This document shows, one piece after another, positions 26,010-37,564 of a stretch of 47,598 nucleotides of DNA; positions within the stretch are counted from its first letter, which is position 1, and each line of letters opens with the position of its first letter. Origin of the DNA: Acidobacteriota bacterium (GTDB lineage: Bacteria > Acidobacteriota > Terriglobia > 20CM-2-55-15). A program made the translations under genes and the position numbers. The stretch lies in assembly GCA_022821145.1 (NCBI GenBank), contig JAJEEE010000008.1, positions 1 to 47,598 on the forward strand, read 5' to 3'. The notes beneath the pieces are model-generated. The model searched no databases, was not told the DNA's origin, and saw only the letters and a program-made list of their open reading frames with translations.

Positions 26010-26267
26010 ATGCATACGACGAATCTACGCAAGGTCGGCGGCTCCGTCATGCTCGCGGTGCCGCCTGCACTGCTCGATGTGCTGAAGCTTCAGGCCGGGG
26101 CCAAGGTGGATGTCGGGATCGAGCACGGCCGCTTGATCGTGGCGCCGAGAACGCGTCCCAGCTACACGCTCGATGAACTGCTGGCGCAGTGTGATCCGAC
26201 CGCTCCCGTCGACGACGGAGATCGCGCCTGGCTCGATGCCAAGCCGGTGGGCAACGAACTGCTGTAA
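26010..26267 (+). CDS. mazE: MazE/AbrB-fold antitoxin
   Basis: This 85-residue protein begins MHTTNLRKVGGSVMLAVPPA, the swapped-hairpin AbrB/MazE DNA-binding fold, followed by KVDVGIEHGRLIV and RPSYTLDELL. The C-terminal acidic tail (CDPTAPVDDGDRAWLDAKPVG) is the toxin-binding part. GGAGGG at 26001-26006 gives a good ribosome site for ATG 26010. The stop overlaps the toxin start as TAATG, so the pair is translationally coupled. The palindrome at 25980-25997 is the probable operator. Confidence 0.9.
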   Translation: MHTTNLRKVGGSVMLAVPPALLDVLKLQAGAKVDVGIEHGRLIVAPRTRPSYTLDELLAQCDPTAPVDDGDRAWLDAKPVGNELL

Positions 26268-26599
26268 TGCGGCGGGGCGAGATCTGGCGGGTCAACCTCG
26301 ATCCCACCACCGGTCACGAACAACGCGGGACCCGGCCGGTGGTCATCGTCTCCCCGGCGCCGTTCAACAAGCTCACCGGGACGCCGGTGGTCCTTCCCAT
26401 CACAACGGGCGGAGACTTCGCGCGGCGCCGCGGGTTCGCCGTATCGCTCCACGGCGCAGGCACGGACACGGTCGGCGTAATCCGCTGCGACCAGCCACGC
26501 ACCCTCGATCTGGCGGCCAGAAACGGCAGACGCCTCGAAACAGCGCCGGACTCCGTGATGGACGACGTGCTCGCCCGCCTCGCGGCGATCCTGGCCTGA
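26267..26599 (+). CDS. mazF: MazF/PemK-family endoribonuclease toxin
   Basis: This 110-residue protein starts RRGEIWRVNLDPTTGHEQRG and continues TRPVVIVSPAPFN, the MazF/PemK SH3-like fold. The Arg in EQRGTRP and the Thr in PITTGG are the usual RNA-cleavage residues. The segment GVIRCDQPRTLDL and the final DDVLARLAAIL match the dimer interface. It should cleave mRNA at a short specific sequence. No damage is visible. A hairpin (26645-26660) separates it from the convergent mutL. Confidence 0.9.
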   Translation: MRRGEIWRVNLDPTTGHEQRGTRPVVIVSPAPFNKLTGTPVVLPITTGGDFARRRGFAVSLHGAGTDTVGVIRCDQPRTLDLAARNGRRLETAPDSVMDDVLARLAAILA

Positions 26600-26644
26600 G
26601 TCGCGAGGCGGAGCGCGCGTTGCGTCTGGGTCACTTCCCGAAGA

Positions 26645-26660
26645 CGGCGGATTCCCGCCG
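26645..26660. terminator. Short hairpin between mazF and mutL
   Basis: CGGCGG-ATTC-CCGCCG is a perfect six-base-pair stem with a four-base loop in the 158-bp gap between convergent genes. A second small hairpin, CGGCG-GATAT-CGCCG, follows at 26691-26705. Neither has a T run, so termination is likely but unproven. Confidence 0.45.
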
Positions 26661-26757
26661 CCAGTGATATGGCGGCGTATTGGGATGATACGGCGGATAT
26701 CGCCGCTCGACTCCAATACACCGGATCGCGGGAGCGCCGACGGCCGCGGATCCGTTC

Positions 26758-28572
26758 CTACGCCCGCCGGAACGCCTTCTCGATCTCGCGGAGGTCGTAG
26801 CGGATGATGATCGGCCGGCCGTGCGGGCACACGGTCGGGACGTCGGTCTTCATCAGCTCGTCGACAAGCCACCGCATCTTGACGTCGTCCAGGGGGTGAT
26901 TGATCTTGATCGCGGCGTGGCAGGCGACGGTCGCCGTGAGCTTCTTGCGGAACGTGTCGATGTCCAGGCCCCGGTTCTCGCGGTCGCTCCCGTCCAGCAC
27001 TTCGCGAAGCAAGGTCTCGACCTGCCCGGCCTTGAGCATGGCCGGCGCCGTGGACACGGCGACGGTCCGCCCGCCGAACGGCGACACCTCGAACCCGTCG
27101 CGGGCCAGCTCGGGGACGAGGCTCTCGATGCGCGACGCCTGGGCGGGCGTCAACTCCACCAGGATCGGCGTCAGGAGTTTCTGCGCGTCGACGCGGCCGT
27201 CCGACTTCTGGCGCTCGTGCTGCTCGAACAGCACGCGCTCGTGGGCGACGTGCTGGTCGATCACCACCAGGCCCGACGCGTCGGCGGCCACGATGAAGCT
27301 GTTCCGCAACTGCCCGAGCGGCCGGATCTCGCGCCGCACCAGGTCGAAGTCGGGCGTCGCGGACGTCCCGGCAACGGCGCCCGAGCCCACGGTGTCCCGC
27401 GCTTCCCTGTATGGCAGATCCAGCACGCGGTTGTCGCCGAACGGCGCCGCGGCCGGCGCCTCCGCGGCCGGCTCGCGTGCGATCGTTCCCGCGTCCCACG
27501 ACTCCGGCACGCGGCTCCGGATGCGGGGTTCCGCGTAGAGGGACGCCGCCGTCCCGTCGGTCATCGGTATGACCGTCTTGTCGGAACGGAGCGCTTCGGC
27601 GACCGTGTCGCGCACGGCGTCGTGGACGACGGATGAGCGGCGGAAACGCACCTCGGTCTTCGCCGGGTGGACGTTGACGTCGATGTCCGACGGCCGCGCC
27701 TCGACGTACAGGATCGTCACCGGGAACGCCTTCGCCGGCAGTATGTTCCGGTAGGCGTCAGAATAGGCGTGAAACAGGGTTTTCTCGCGGATGGCGCGAC
27801 CGTTCACGAAGAAGTACATCGAGTTGCGGTTGTACTTCTGGACCTGGGGGCGCGACGTGAACACGTGCAGCTTGAGGCCCGCACCGCGCAACTCGCGCTC
27901 GTGCTCGACCATCTCGTCGAGCAGGTCCGAACCGAACACCTGGAAGATCCGCTCGCGGCGGTCCGCCGCCGGCGGCGCCGCGAGATGCTCGTAGCGGCCG
28001 CTCCTCAGGACGAACCGGATACCTGGATACGCCAGGGCGTAGTGCGTCGCGTGGGCCGTGATCCGGCCGAGCTCATAGGACTCCGAGCGGAGGAACTTGC
28101 GGCGGGCGGGAACGTTGTAGAACATGTCCTCCACCTCGATCCGGGTCCCCTCGGGGAACGCGCCCTCGCGGACGTCCACGACCTCGCCCGCCTCGATCCG
28201 GATCGTCGTACCGGTCTCGGCGCCCCGCGCCTGCGTCTCGAGGCGAACGCGGGCGACGGACGCGATCGAGGGGAGCGCCTCGCCGCGAAACCCCAACGTC
28301 CGGATCGAGAACAGGTCGTCCGGGTCCCGGAGCTTGCTGGTCGCGTGGCGCTGGAACGCCAGCCGGGCGTCGTCGGGCGCCATGCCCTCCCCGTCGTCGG
28401 TGACGCGGATCCGCGCCCGGCCCCCGCCTTCGACCTCGACGGCGATCGTACTGGCGCCAGCGTCGATCGCGTTCTCGATCAGCTCCTTGACGATCGACGA
28501 CGGGCGTTCCACGACCTCGCCGGCGGCGATGCGGTTGGCCAGGGATTCCGGCAGGACGGATATCTTGGGCAT
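26758..28572 (-). CDS. mutL: DNA mismatch repair protein MutL
   Basis: This 604-residue protein has the GHKL ATPase domain with ENAIDAGA at 33-40, DDGEGM at 59-64 and TLGFRGEAL at 92-100. The C-terminal dimerisation domain carries the nicking-endonuclease motif DQHVAHERVLFE (439-450), in which Val replaces the usual Ala after DQH. The supporting metal motifs ACHAAIK (550-556) and CPHGRP (582-587) are also present. It is therefore an endonuclease-type MutL that nicks the daughter strand, as in organisms without MutH. A Pro/Ala linker (about 365-405) joins the domains. It is the last gene of the gamma-CA-hisS-aspS-mutL operon, 64 bp after aspS. Confidence 0.96.
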   Translation of the reverse strand: MPKISVLPESLANRIAAGEVVERPSSIVKELIENAIDAGASTIAVEVEGGGRARIRVTDDGEGMAPDDARLAFQRHATSKLRDPDDLFSIRTLGFRGEALPSIASVARVRLETQARGAETGTTIRIEAGEVVDVREGAFPEGTRIEVEDMFYNVPARRKFLRSESYELGRITAHATHYALAYPGIRFVLRSGRYEHLAAPPAADRRERIFQVFGSDLLDEMVEHERELRGAGLKLHVFTSRPQVQKYNRNSMYFFVNGRAIREKTLFHAYSDAYRNILPAKAFPVTILYVEARPSDIDVNVHPAKTEVRFRRSSVVHDAVRDTVAEALRSDKTVIPMTDGTAASLYAEPRIRSRVPESWDAGTIAREPAAEAPAAAPFGDNRVLDLPYREARDTVGSGAVAGTSATPDFDLVRREIRPLGQLRNSFIVAADASGLVVIDQHVAHERVLFEQHERQKSDGRVDAQKLLTPILVELTPAQASRIESLVPELARDGFEVSPFGGRTVAVSTAPAMLKAGQVETLLREVLDGSDRENRGLDIDTFRKKLTATVACHAAIKINHPLDDVKMRWLVDELMKTDVPTVCPHGRPIIIRYDLREIEKAFRRA

Positions 28573-28636
28573 GACGACGTTGGCGAAGACAACGCGTTCG
28601 AGCGCCCGGTGCGCCTCGAATTCGCGCGGGATACTT

Positions 28637-30391
28637 CTACGGTTTCTCCCTCACCCGGATCCCCAGCTCCCGAAGCTGGGTTTCCTCCACCGCGGACGGC
28701 GACTCCGACATCATGTCCACCGCCCGCGCGGTCTTGGGGAACGCGATCACGTCGCGCAGGGACGTCCCGCCGGCCAGCAGCATGACGATGCGGTCCAACC
28801 CGAGCGCGATCCCGCCGTGCGGCGGCGTCCCGTACTCCAGCGCCTCCAGGAAGAACCCGAACTTCTCGCGGGCCTGGTCGTCGTCGAGGCCGAGCGCGCG
28901 GAAGACCCGCGCCTGGACGCCGCTGTCGTGGATCCGGATCGACCCGCCCCCGATCTCCACGCCGTTGAGGACCAGGTCGTAGGCCCGGGCCCGCACGTTG
29001 CCGGGGTCGGTCTCCAGCCGAGCGACGTCGTCGCCGGCGGGAGACGTGAACGGATGGTGGAGCGACACCCAACGCCCGTCGGTCTCGTCGTATTCGAAGA
29101 GCGGGAAGTCCACCACCCACAGGAACTGCCAACGGTCGTGGGGAATCCATCCCTCGCGGCGCGCCAGCTCCAGCCGCAGCGCGCCCGCGCGCTGGAGGGT
29201 GGGCGTCCGGTCCCCCGCCACCATGAAGACGGTCTCGCCCGTTCGCGCGCCGGTCTCGCGGATCAGGCGTTCGATCGTTTCCGGACCCGCCTTCCGGACG
29301 ATGGGCAGCGTTCGCGGCGCCTCGCCGGTCACCTGGACCCACGCCAGACCCGCTCCGCCCAGGTGCTTCATGAACGCGTCCAGCTCGTCGAGTGTCTTGC
29401 GGGAATAGGCGACCGGCGCGACCAGGCCGCGCACCGTCTGGCCGCTGCCGACCATCTCCTTGAACAGCGACTCGCCGCCCTCGGCGAAGATCGCCGAGAA
29501 GTCCTCCAATTCGACCCCGAAGCGCGTGTCCGGCTTGTCGCTTCCGTACCGGTCCATGGCCTCGCGGTAGCTCATGCGCGGGAACGGGGTCTCCACCTCG
29601 ACGCCCCGCAGCTTGAAGACGTCCCGCATCAAGCCTTCCATCAGCGAGAACAGCGCGTCGGTGTCGGGAAACGACATCTCGACGTCGAGCTGCGTAAACT
29701 CGGGTTGGCGGTCCGCGCGCAGGTCCTCGTCACGGAAGCAGCGGACGATCTGGAAGTACTTCTCGAACCCGGCCACCATCAGCAACTGCTTGAACAGTTG
29801 CGGCGACTGGGGCAGCGCGTAGAACTGCCCGTTGTGGAGCCGGCTGGGCACCAGGTAGTCCCGGGCGCCCTCGGGCGTGGACCGGGTCAGGAACGGGGTT
29901 TCGACCTCCTGGAAACCGTTGGCGTCCATGTAGTTGCGGATGGCAAGCATCACGCGGTGCCGAAGCTGCAGGTTCGCCTGCATGGGCCGGCGGCGCAGGT
30001 CCAGGTAGCGGTACTTGAGGCGCAGGTCCTCGGAGGTCGCCACCACGTCCTCGATCGGAAACGGCGGGGTCCGCGCCTCGCTGTGGACCACGAGCCGGTC
30101 GGCGGCCACCTCGATCTCGCCGGTCTCGAGGTTCGCGTTGATCATGTCCTCGGCGCGGCGCGTCACGGCGCCGTGAACGGTCACCACGAACTCGCTGCGC
30201 AGGTCCTTGGCGGCCTTGTGCGCCGCGGCGCTGCGCTCGGGGTTGAAGACGATCTGGGTGATGCCCGCCCGGTCGCGCAGGTCGACGAACACGAGCTGCC
30301 CGTGGTCCCGGCGGACGTCGACCCATCCCGACAGCGTGACCTCGGCGCCCTCGTCGTTGAGGGTCAACTCTCCGCAACTATGAATTCGCAT
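28637..30391 (-). CDS. aspS: Aspartyl-tRNA synthetase
   Basis: This 584-residue class II enzyme charges tRNA-Asp. It has an N-terminal OB-fold anticodon domain ([20 protein letters not shown]), class II motif 2 ([18 protein letters not shown]), a bacterial GAD insertion (about 290-420) and motif 3 ([11 protein letters not shown]). The length fits the bacterial type. ATG 30391 matches the usual MRIHSCGEL start; a codon three residues upstream is less likely. It overlaps the end of hisS by 14 bp, so the two synthetases are translationally linked. Whether it also charges tRNA-Asn cannot be decided without knowing if asnS is present elsewhere. Confidence 0.96.
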   Translation of the reverse strand: MRIHSCGELTLNDEGAEVTLSGWVDVRRDHGQLVFVDLRDRAGITQIVFNPERSAAAHKAAKDLRSEFVVTVHGAVTRRAEDMINANLETGEIEVAADRLVVHSEARTPPFPIEDVVATSEDLRLKYRYLDLRRRPMQANLQLRHRVMLAIRNYMDANGFQEVETPFLTRSTPEGARDYLVPSRLHNGQFYALPQSPQLFKQLLMVAGFEKYFQIVRCFRDEDLRADRQPEFTQLDVEMSFPDTDALFSLMEGLMRDVFKLRGVEVETPFPRMSYREAMDRYGSDKPDTRFGVELEDFSAIFAEGGESLFKEMVGSGQTVRGLVAPVAYSRKTLDELDAFMKHLGGAGLAWVQVTGEAPRTLPIVRKAGPETIERLIRETGARTGETVFMVAGDRTPTLQRAGALRLELARREGWIPHDRWQFLWVVDFPLFEYDETDGRWVSLHHPFTSPAGDDVARLETDPGNVRARAYDLVLNGVEIGGGSIRIHDSGVQARVFRALGLDDDQAREKFGFFLEALEYGTPPHGGIALGLDRIVMLLAGGTSLRDVIAFPKTARAVDMMSESPSAVEETQLRELGIRVREKP

Positions 30392-31643
30392 GGCTCCCAA
30401 CAGTCAGAACGAGATCGTCTCCGGTGACGGCGTTCTGCTCTCGCGTCGACATGTTCCGGACGGTCAACTTCCCGGATTTCACCTCGTCGTCGCCGATCAT
30501 CACGACCGTCCGCGCGCCGATCCGGTCGGCCAGGCGCATCTGGCTCTTCAGGCTCCGCCCATCGAAGTCCAGGTAGACCGACGCCCCCGCTTCGCGCAGC
30601 CGCCGCGCCAGCAGCGCGGCGTAGCGAAACGGCTCGTCGCCGATCGTCGCCAGGAAATAGTCGGGGCCGGATGCGTCCGCCGGCGTGTCCGGTTCGGGCA
30701 TGGAGAGGATCAGCCGCTCCAGGCCCATGGCGAAGCCGAAGCCCTTGGTCGGCGGCCCCCCCAACGCCTCGGCCAGCCCGTCGTAGCGGCCGCCGGCCGC
30801 GACCGCGTCCTGGGCCCCCAGCGCCCGGGACTTCATCTCGAACGCCGTCCGCATGTAGTAGTCCAGGCCGCGGACCATCCGCTCCTCCACCGTGTGCGCG
30901 ATCGCGCGGTCGTCGAGGTAGCCCCGGAACCGGACGAAGTGCGCGGCGCACGCCTCGCACAGGCTGGCGTGGAGCACCGGCAGCCCGGCGATCGTTTCCT
31001 GACACGCCGTCACCTTGCAATCGAAGACGCGCATGGGGTTCCGCTCGCCCCGTCGGCGGCAATCCCCGCACAGCTCCGAGGCGCGGGCCGCGATGGCCTC
31101 CCTCAGCCGCTCGACGAACGGCGGCCGGCACGCCGGGCATCCGACGGAGTTCACCTCGAGGGTGACGCCCTCGACGCCGAGCCGCGCGAACAGCAGCGTC
31201 AGCATCTCGATGACCTCGGCCTCGATCGCGGGCTCGTCCGTGGACGACAGCACCTCGGCGCCCACCTGGTGAAACTGCCGGTAACGGCCTTTCTGGGGGC
31301 GCTCCCTCCGGAACATCGGACCGATGTAGTACAGCTTCAACGTTCGCGACTCGGCCGACATCCGGTTCTGGATGTAGGACCGCACGACCGGCGCGGTGCC
31401 TTCCGGGCGCAGCGTCAACGACGTGGTCCCGTCCCGGTCCACGAACGTGTACATCTCCTTGGACACGATGTCGGTCTCCGCGCCGACGCCGCGCACGAAC
31501 AGCTCGGTCGGCTCGAAGGCCGGAGTGCGGATCTCGCTGAACGCGTACCGCTCGAAGACGGCGCGCAGTTCGCGCTCGACGCGCTGCCACCGCCCCACGT
31601 CGGAGGGCAGGATGTCGTAGGTGCCGCGCGCCGCCTGGATCAT
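30378..31643 (-). CDS. hisS: Histidyl-tRNA synthetase
   Basis: This 421-residue class II synthetase starts [15 protein letters not shown], the standard N-terminus. Motif 2 is in [20 protein letters not shown], the HisA region [14 protein letters not shown] is present, and [20 protein letters not shown] and a C-terminal anticodon domain ([21 protein letters not shown]) follow. A Cys-rich insertion ([24 protein letters not shown] and CEACAAH) may bind zinc, as in part of the bacterial HisRS family. It is 24 bp after the gamma carbonic anhydrase-like gene and overlaps aspS. Confidence 0.96.
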   Translation of the reverse strand: MIQAARGTYDILPSDVGRWQRVERELRAVFERYAFSEIRTPAFEPTELFVRGVGAETDIVSKEMYTFVDRDGTTSLTLRPEGTAPVVRSYIQNRMSAESRTLKLYYIGPMFRRERPQKGRYRQFHQVGAEVLSSTDEPAIEAEVIEMLTLLFARLGVEGVTLEVNSVGCPACRPPFVERLREAIAARASELCGDCRRRGERNPMRVFDCKVTACQETIAGLPVLHASLCEACAAHFVRFRGYLDDRAIAHTVEERMVRGLDYYMRTAFEMKSRALGAQDAVAAGGRYDGLAEALGGPPTKGFGFAMGLERLILSMPEPDTPADASGPDYFLATIGDEPFRYAALLARRLREAGASVYLDFDGRSLKSQMRLADRIGARTVVMIGDDEVKSGKLTVRNMSTREQNAVTGDDLVLTVGSHANS

Positions 31644-31667
31644 GTTCGAATCGGTGAACCGCCCGGC

Positions 31668-32189
31668 CTATTCGTTCCCGCCGGCGAGATAGACGTTCTT
31701 GTACTCGACGTAGCGCTGGGCGTACGCGTCGATGGCGGCCGCCTCGTCGTCCGTCAGCTCGCGCTTGACCCGGGCCGGCGTTCCCATCACCAGGCTGCGC
31801 TCGGGCACGACCATGCGCTCGGGAACGACCGACCCGGCGGCCACGATCGAGTACGACCCGATGCGGACGTCGTTGAGCAGCGCGGCCCGCATGCCGATCA
31901 GGCAATGCGACTCGATCTCGCACCCGTGGAGCACGGCGCCGTGGCCGACGGTCACCGCGTCGCCGACGATGACCGGACACGCGTTGCGCATCACGTGGCA
32001 CACGGTCCCGTCCTGGAGGTTGGAGCCACGGCCGATACGGATGTGGTGGATGTCGCCCCGGACGACGGCGTTGAACCAGACGCTGGAGTCGTCACCGATC
32101 TCCACGTCGCCGATGACGCGGGCGCCCTCGGCGACGAACACGCCTCGGCCCAGCTTCGGCTCCAGGCCGTTGAATGCGATCAACCCCAT
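31668..32189 (-). CDS. Gamma carbonic anhydrase-like hexapeptide-repeat protein
   Basis: This 173-residue left-handed beta-helix protein is built from hexapeptide turns (VIGDVEIGDDSSVWFNAVVR, then IRIGRGSNLQDGTVCH). Three candidate metal-binding histidines are present: His65, His83 and His88 (TVCHVM and VTVGHGAVLHGC). The conserved Arg-Gly-Asp of VVRGDIHHI is also there. It resembles YrdA/PaaY-type proteins, many of which lack the proton-shuttle loop and have uncertain carbonic anhydrase activity. ATG 32189 fits the family; the longer in-frame extension to 32306 is Arg/Pro-rich and unlikely. It is the first gene of the operon leading to mutL. Confidence 0.88.
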   Translation of the reverse strand: MGLIAFNGLEPKLGRGVFVAEGARVIGDVEIGDDSSVWFNAVVRGDIHHIRIGRGSNLQDGTVCHVMRNACPVIVGDAVTVGHGAVLHGCEIESHCLIGMRAALLNDVRIGSYSIVAAGSVVPERMVVPERSLVMGTPARVKRELTDDEAAAIDAYAQRYVEYKNVYLAGGNE

Positions 32190-32333
32190 TCGCGTCGGAT
32201 TCTCCGGACGGGCAAAGCCCACTATCTTAGCAGGTTGTATCGGGGGCCGGCACGACCGATCCGCTCCTGGGCGCTCTCCTCGACGGCCCGGCGGCGTGGC
32301 CCACAACGGATGCGGGGCGGACCGCTCGACCCT

Positions 32334-32729
32334 TCAAACCCAGTTTTCGGTCTTCAATCCCTTGACGCGCCCGAAGTGCTTTGCGTTGTTCGTCACGAAC
32401 GTCAGTCCGCGCGACACGGCGTGGGCTGCGATCAGCGTGTCGAACGAGCCGATCGGTTCGCCGCGCCTCGCCAAGGCATGGGCGATGCGTCCGAAGCGAT
32501 CGGCCGCAGGCGGGTCGAACGGGATCGCACTGACGGAAACGACGAACACGTCGATCAGCTTCTGCAGCTTGCGGGACCGGCGCGCCTCGGCGCCGAAACG
32601 CAACTCCGCGAGAGTGATGGAACTGATACAAATCTCCGAAGGGCGATGCTCCAGCAGACGCGTCGCGACATCACCGAACCCGCGCAAGGCGAAGCTCACC
32701 GTGTCGGTATCGAGCATGTATCGGGCCAT
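32334..32729 (-). CDS. vapC: VapC-family PIN-domain toxin
   Basis: This 131-residue PIN nuclease starts MARYMLDTDTVSFALRGFGD, with Asp7 as first metal ligand. ITLAELRFG supplies the conserved Glu (42), and GSFDTLIAAHA the central Asp (97). The end reads FVTNNAKHFGRVKGLKTENW, as in the MvpA/VapC branch. Members cut initiator tRNA or rRNA loops. It starts eight bases after the antitoxin stop in a vapB-vapC operon. The pair stands between the gamma-CA operon and acnA, transcribed away from the latter. Confidence 0.9.
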   Translation of the reverse strand: MARYMLDTDTVSFALRGFGDVATRLLEHRPSEICISSITLAELRFGAEARRSRKLQKLIDVFVVSVSAIPFDPPAADRFGRIAHALARRGEPIGSFDTLIAAHAVSRGLTFVTNNAKHFGRVKGLKTENWV

Positions 32730-32737
32730 CGGAGTGT

Positions 32738-32977
32738 TCAGGCCAAGGGATTCCGAAAACGGCCGATCGGTGGCTGCGGCGGACGGGGAATCTCCTCGGA
32801 CCATGCGCCGAGGCAGGCGCGGAACTCGTCCGGCCACTCGTCCGCGGGTTCGAGAATCACGCGCCGTCCCTCCCGTTCCACAAGGACTTCCCGCTGCTCG
32901 GGAAAGCGGCAGTCCTTCGGCAGACGCACGGCTTGGCTTCCCCCGTTCCGGAACAGCTTGGCGCGCTTTCGATCCAT
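32738..32977 (-). CDS. vapB: VapB-family AbrB-fold antitoxin
   Basis: This 79-residue protein starts MDRKRAKLFRNGGSQAVRLP, the typical VapB (MvpT-like) swapped-hairpin DNA-binding fold with the NG-SQAVRLPK signature. The rest (VLVEREGRRVILEPADEWPDEF to EEIPRPPQPPIGRFRNP) forms the second strand and the toxin-wrapping tail. It overlaps a very long but spurious open frame opposite acnA, so it is easily missed. A TATACT -10 box ends nine bases before the ATG, so the mRNA leader is about two bases or absent. Confidence 0.88.
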   Translation of the reverse strand: MDRKRAKLFRNGGSQAVRLPKDCRFPEQREVLVEREGRRVILEPADEWPDEFRACLGAWSEEIPRPPQPPIGRFRNPLA

Positions 32978-32985
32978 GGAACGCA

Positions 32986-33006
32986 AGTATAGACGTACAT
33001 ATATAC
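32986..33006 (-). promoter_or_regulatory. vapBC promoter and likely operator
   Basis: On the reverse strand TATACT (32991-32986) is placed for a transcript that starts almost at the vapB ATG. GTATA (32987-32991) and TATAC (33002-33006) form an AT-rich inverted repeat over the box, suitable for VapB autoregulation. Confidence 0.5.
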
Positions 33007-33149
33007 CTGCGGTCAAGCTTCGCCGCGTTCCGGAAGCGATCGCCGGGGACCGACGACTGCATCGCAACGAAATCGTCGTCAACGAACGTGTCGTATCGCA
33101 CGAGGCCGTCCTCCACCGAACGGCTGGCGACGGCGCCTCGCTCTTACCG

Positions 33150-33155
33150 TATAAT
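33150..33155 (+). promoter_or_regulatory. Consensus -10 box of acnA
   Basis: TATAAT is a perfect -10 hexamer 35 bases before the acnA ATG, giving a leader of about 29 bases. No clear -35 box is seen at the usual distance. Confidence 0.5.
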
Positions 33156-33190
33156 GTCCGCCTTTGACTTCCGGGAGACCGATCGCCGCG

Positions 33191-35863
<2,673 letters not shown>

Positions 35864-35871
35864 GGAACGCC

Positions 35872-36750
35872 ATGTCGGGATTCCGCGCCGCCACTCATTC
35901 TTGGGTACGAACGACCGCGTTTTCGCTGCTGGCGTCGCTGCCGGCCGCCGGACAGTTGCTGAACACGGAAGCGCCCGTCGTCGTCGGCCACTACCACCTC
36001 AACGTCACGAGCATCGAGGAACACAAGGCGTTCTGGGTCGATACGCTGGGAGGCGAGCCGATCACCGTCGGCTCGGCCGAGGTCATCCGGTTCCCCGACG
36101 TCTACCTGTTCCTCAGCGAGCGGCCGCCGACGGGGCCCACGCGCGGCACGCCGTTCGACCACATCGGCTTCGCCGTGCCCGACGTGCCGGCGCTGACGGC
36201 GAAGGCCGTCGAGAACGGCTACGCGTTGACCGTCGGCCGGGAACCCGGGCCGGGCCAGACAGCCGCGCCGCCAACGGCCGGCAACTACGGACGTTTTTCG
36301 TACATGCTGGGGCCCGACGGCGTGAAGGTGGAGCTGGTGACCGACAGCGAACCCGGCGCGCCGCCGATCGTCCACCACCACGTCCACTTCGTCAACCCGC
36401 GGTTCGTGGAGATGCAGCAGTGGTACATGCGCGCCTTCGACGCCACGCTGCGGCCGGGCCAGACGGACTTCTTCATCGGCGCCGACCTGCCGGGCGTGGG
36501 CTACATGCTCAACTTCTTCATCTGGGAACCGGACGAAGAGCTGGCGCCCACCGGGGGACGCGCCGTCGACCACGTGGGTTTCGAGGTCCGGGACCTCCGG
36601 GCGTTCGTGGACGGCCTCGGAACCAAGGGGATCGCGCTGACCGAACCGTACCGGCAGTCGACGGACCACGGCGGCATCGCCACCGCCGTCATCACGGACC
36701 CGTGGGGGACGCGGATCGAGCTGACCGAGGGCCTCCACGACCTGCCGTGA
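35872..36750 (+). CDS. Exported two-domain VOC (glyoxalase-fold) protein
   Basis: This 292-residue protein has a signal-peptide-like start (TTAFSLLASLPAAGQLLNT) followed by two VOC domains. The first runs from VVGHYHLNVTSIEEHKAFWV to MLGPDGVKVELVT, the second from VHHHVHFVNPRFVEMQQWYM to DPWGTRIELTE. Each shows the beta-alpha-beta-beta-beta repeat with candidate metal-binding His and Glu at the strand ends. VOC enzymes include glyoxalases, dioxygenases and epimerases; the substrate cannot be told. Export is unusual for glyoxalases and suggests action on an external compound. GAGGAA precedes the ATG. It is probably co-transcribed with acnA. Confidence 0.8.
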   Translation: MSGFRAATHSWVRTTAFSLLASLPAAGQLLNTEAPVVVGHYHLNVTSIEEHKAFWVDTLGGEPITVGSAEVIRFPDVYLFLSERPPTGPTRGTPFDHIGFAVPDVPALTAKAVENGYALTVGREPGPGQTAAPPTAGNYGRFSYMLGPDGVKVELVTDSEPGAPPIVHHHVHFVNPRFVEMQQWYMRAFDATLRPGQTDFFIGADLPGVGYMLNFFIWEPDEELAPTGGRAVDHVGFEVRDLRAFVDGLGTKGIALTEPYRQSTDHGGIATAVITDPWGTRIELTEGLHDLP

Positions 36751-36791
36751 CGCGCCGATGGCCGATTTGATGCGTCGGCGGAACGTCTTGC

Positions 36792-36799
36792 TATAGAAT
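36792..36799 (+). promoter_or_regulatory. -10 region of the secreted-protein pair
   Basis: TATAGAAT lies 21 bases before the ATG at 36821. TTGATG at 36767-36772 is a possible -35 box, at a rather long spacing of 19-21. The TAGAAT form recurs upstream of 23870 and, on the reverse strand, at 45424-45429. Confidence 0.45.
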
Positions 36800-36820
36800 C
36801 CGGCCCAGAGGGAGGAGTTC

Positions 36821-37564
36821 ATGTTCAAAACGCTAACGGCGTGCTTGCGGTACGCTTCGGTGACCGTGCTGTTGACCGGGACGGCATGGGCGCAGGCCGA
36901 AGCGCCTGATTTCACGGGTGTGTGGACCAATTATCGAGGACCGGGCGGCGGCGGCGGCCGCGGCGGCCCCGCGCTTCCGCTGACGGCGGAGGCCCAGGCA
37001 AAGGTCACCGACTACCAGTCGCTGGTGTCGCCCACGGGGGAAACGCCGGGCGGACACTGCCTGGGCACGGGCATGCCGGGCTCCATGCTGGGGTCGGGCG
37101 GATACCCGATGGAGATCATCCAGCGGCCGGACCAGATCACCATCATCTACGAGGCGCACAACGAGATCCGGCGCGTCTACTTCGGCGAACGGATCATTCC
37201 CGAATCGGACCGCTTTCCCGAACGGAACGGCTATTCGACCGGCCGTTGGGAAGGCGACACGCTCGTCGTCGAGACCACCCAGCTCCGAGAACAGGTCGAC
37301 CAGCGCTATGCCCACAGCGATCAGGCGCGCATCGTCGAGCGCTACACCATGACCGAGGAAGACGGCCGGAAGGTGCTCACCGCCGAGATGACGATGACGG
37401 ATCCGGTCTTCTTGACCGAGCCGTTCTCGGCCGTCAAGCGCTGGTCGATCGTGCCGAACGGCTTCCTGATGACCTACGAATGCAACGAGCCGAACTGGCA
37501 CCGGGTTCTCGATGAATTGCGTGCCGAGAGGGATTCGGCCGGACCGGAGGGAACGCAGCCATGA
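36821..37564 (+). CDS. Exported hypothetical protein of an Acidobacteria-type family
   Basis: This 247-residue protein has a signal peptide ending TAWAQA, then APDFTGVWTNYRGPGGGGGR, a Gly-rich segment, and a lipocalin-like beta-strand body (MEIIQRPDQITIIYEAHNEI, GRWEGDTLVVETT, KVLTAEMTMTDPVF). The DFTGVW opening and GRWEGDTLVV motif are common in exported proteins of uncertain function in Acidobacteriota and some Proteobacteria. GGAGGAG directly before the ATG gives a strong start. The stop overlaps the next gene as ATGA. The pair may act together in the periplasm, but no enzymatic residue set is obvious. Confidence 0.75.
   Translation: MFKTLTACLRYASVTVLLTGTAWAQAEAPDFTGVWTNYRGPGGGGGRGGPALPLTAEAQAKVTDYQSLVSPTGETPGGHCLGTGMPGSMLGSGGYPMEIIQRPDQITIIYEAHNEIRRVYFGERIIPESDRFPERNGYSTGRWEGDTLVVETTQLREQVDQRYAHSDQARIVERYTMTEEDGRKVLTAEMTMTDPVFLTEPFSAVKRWSIVPNGFLMTYECNEPNWHRVLDELRAERDSAGPEGTQP

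Noticed and set aside
26661-26757. A short forward frame starting MAAYWDDTADIAARL
   Set aside because: It is under 45 codons, has no ribosome site and runs antisense into the mutL 3' end; the region is better read as two small hairpins.
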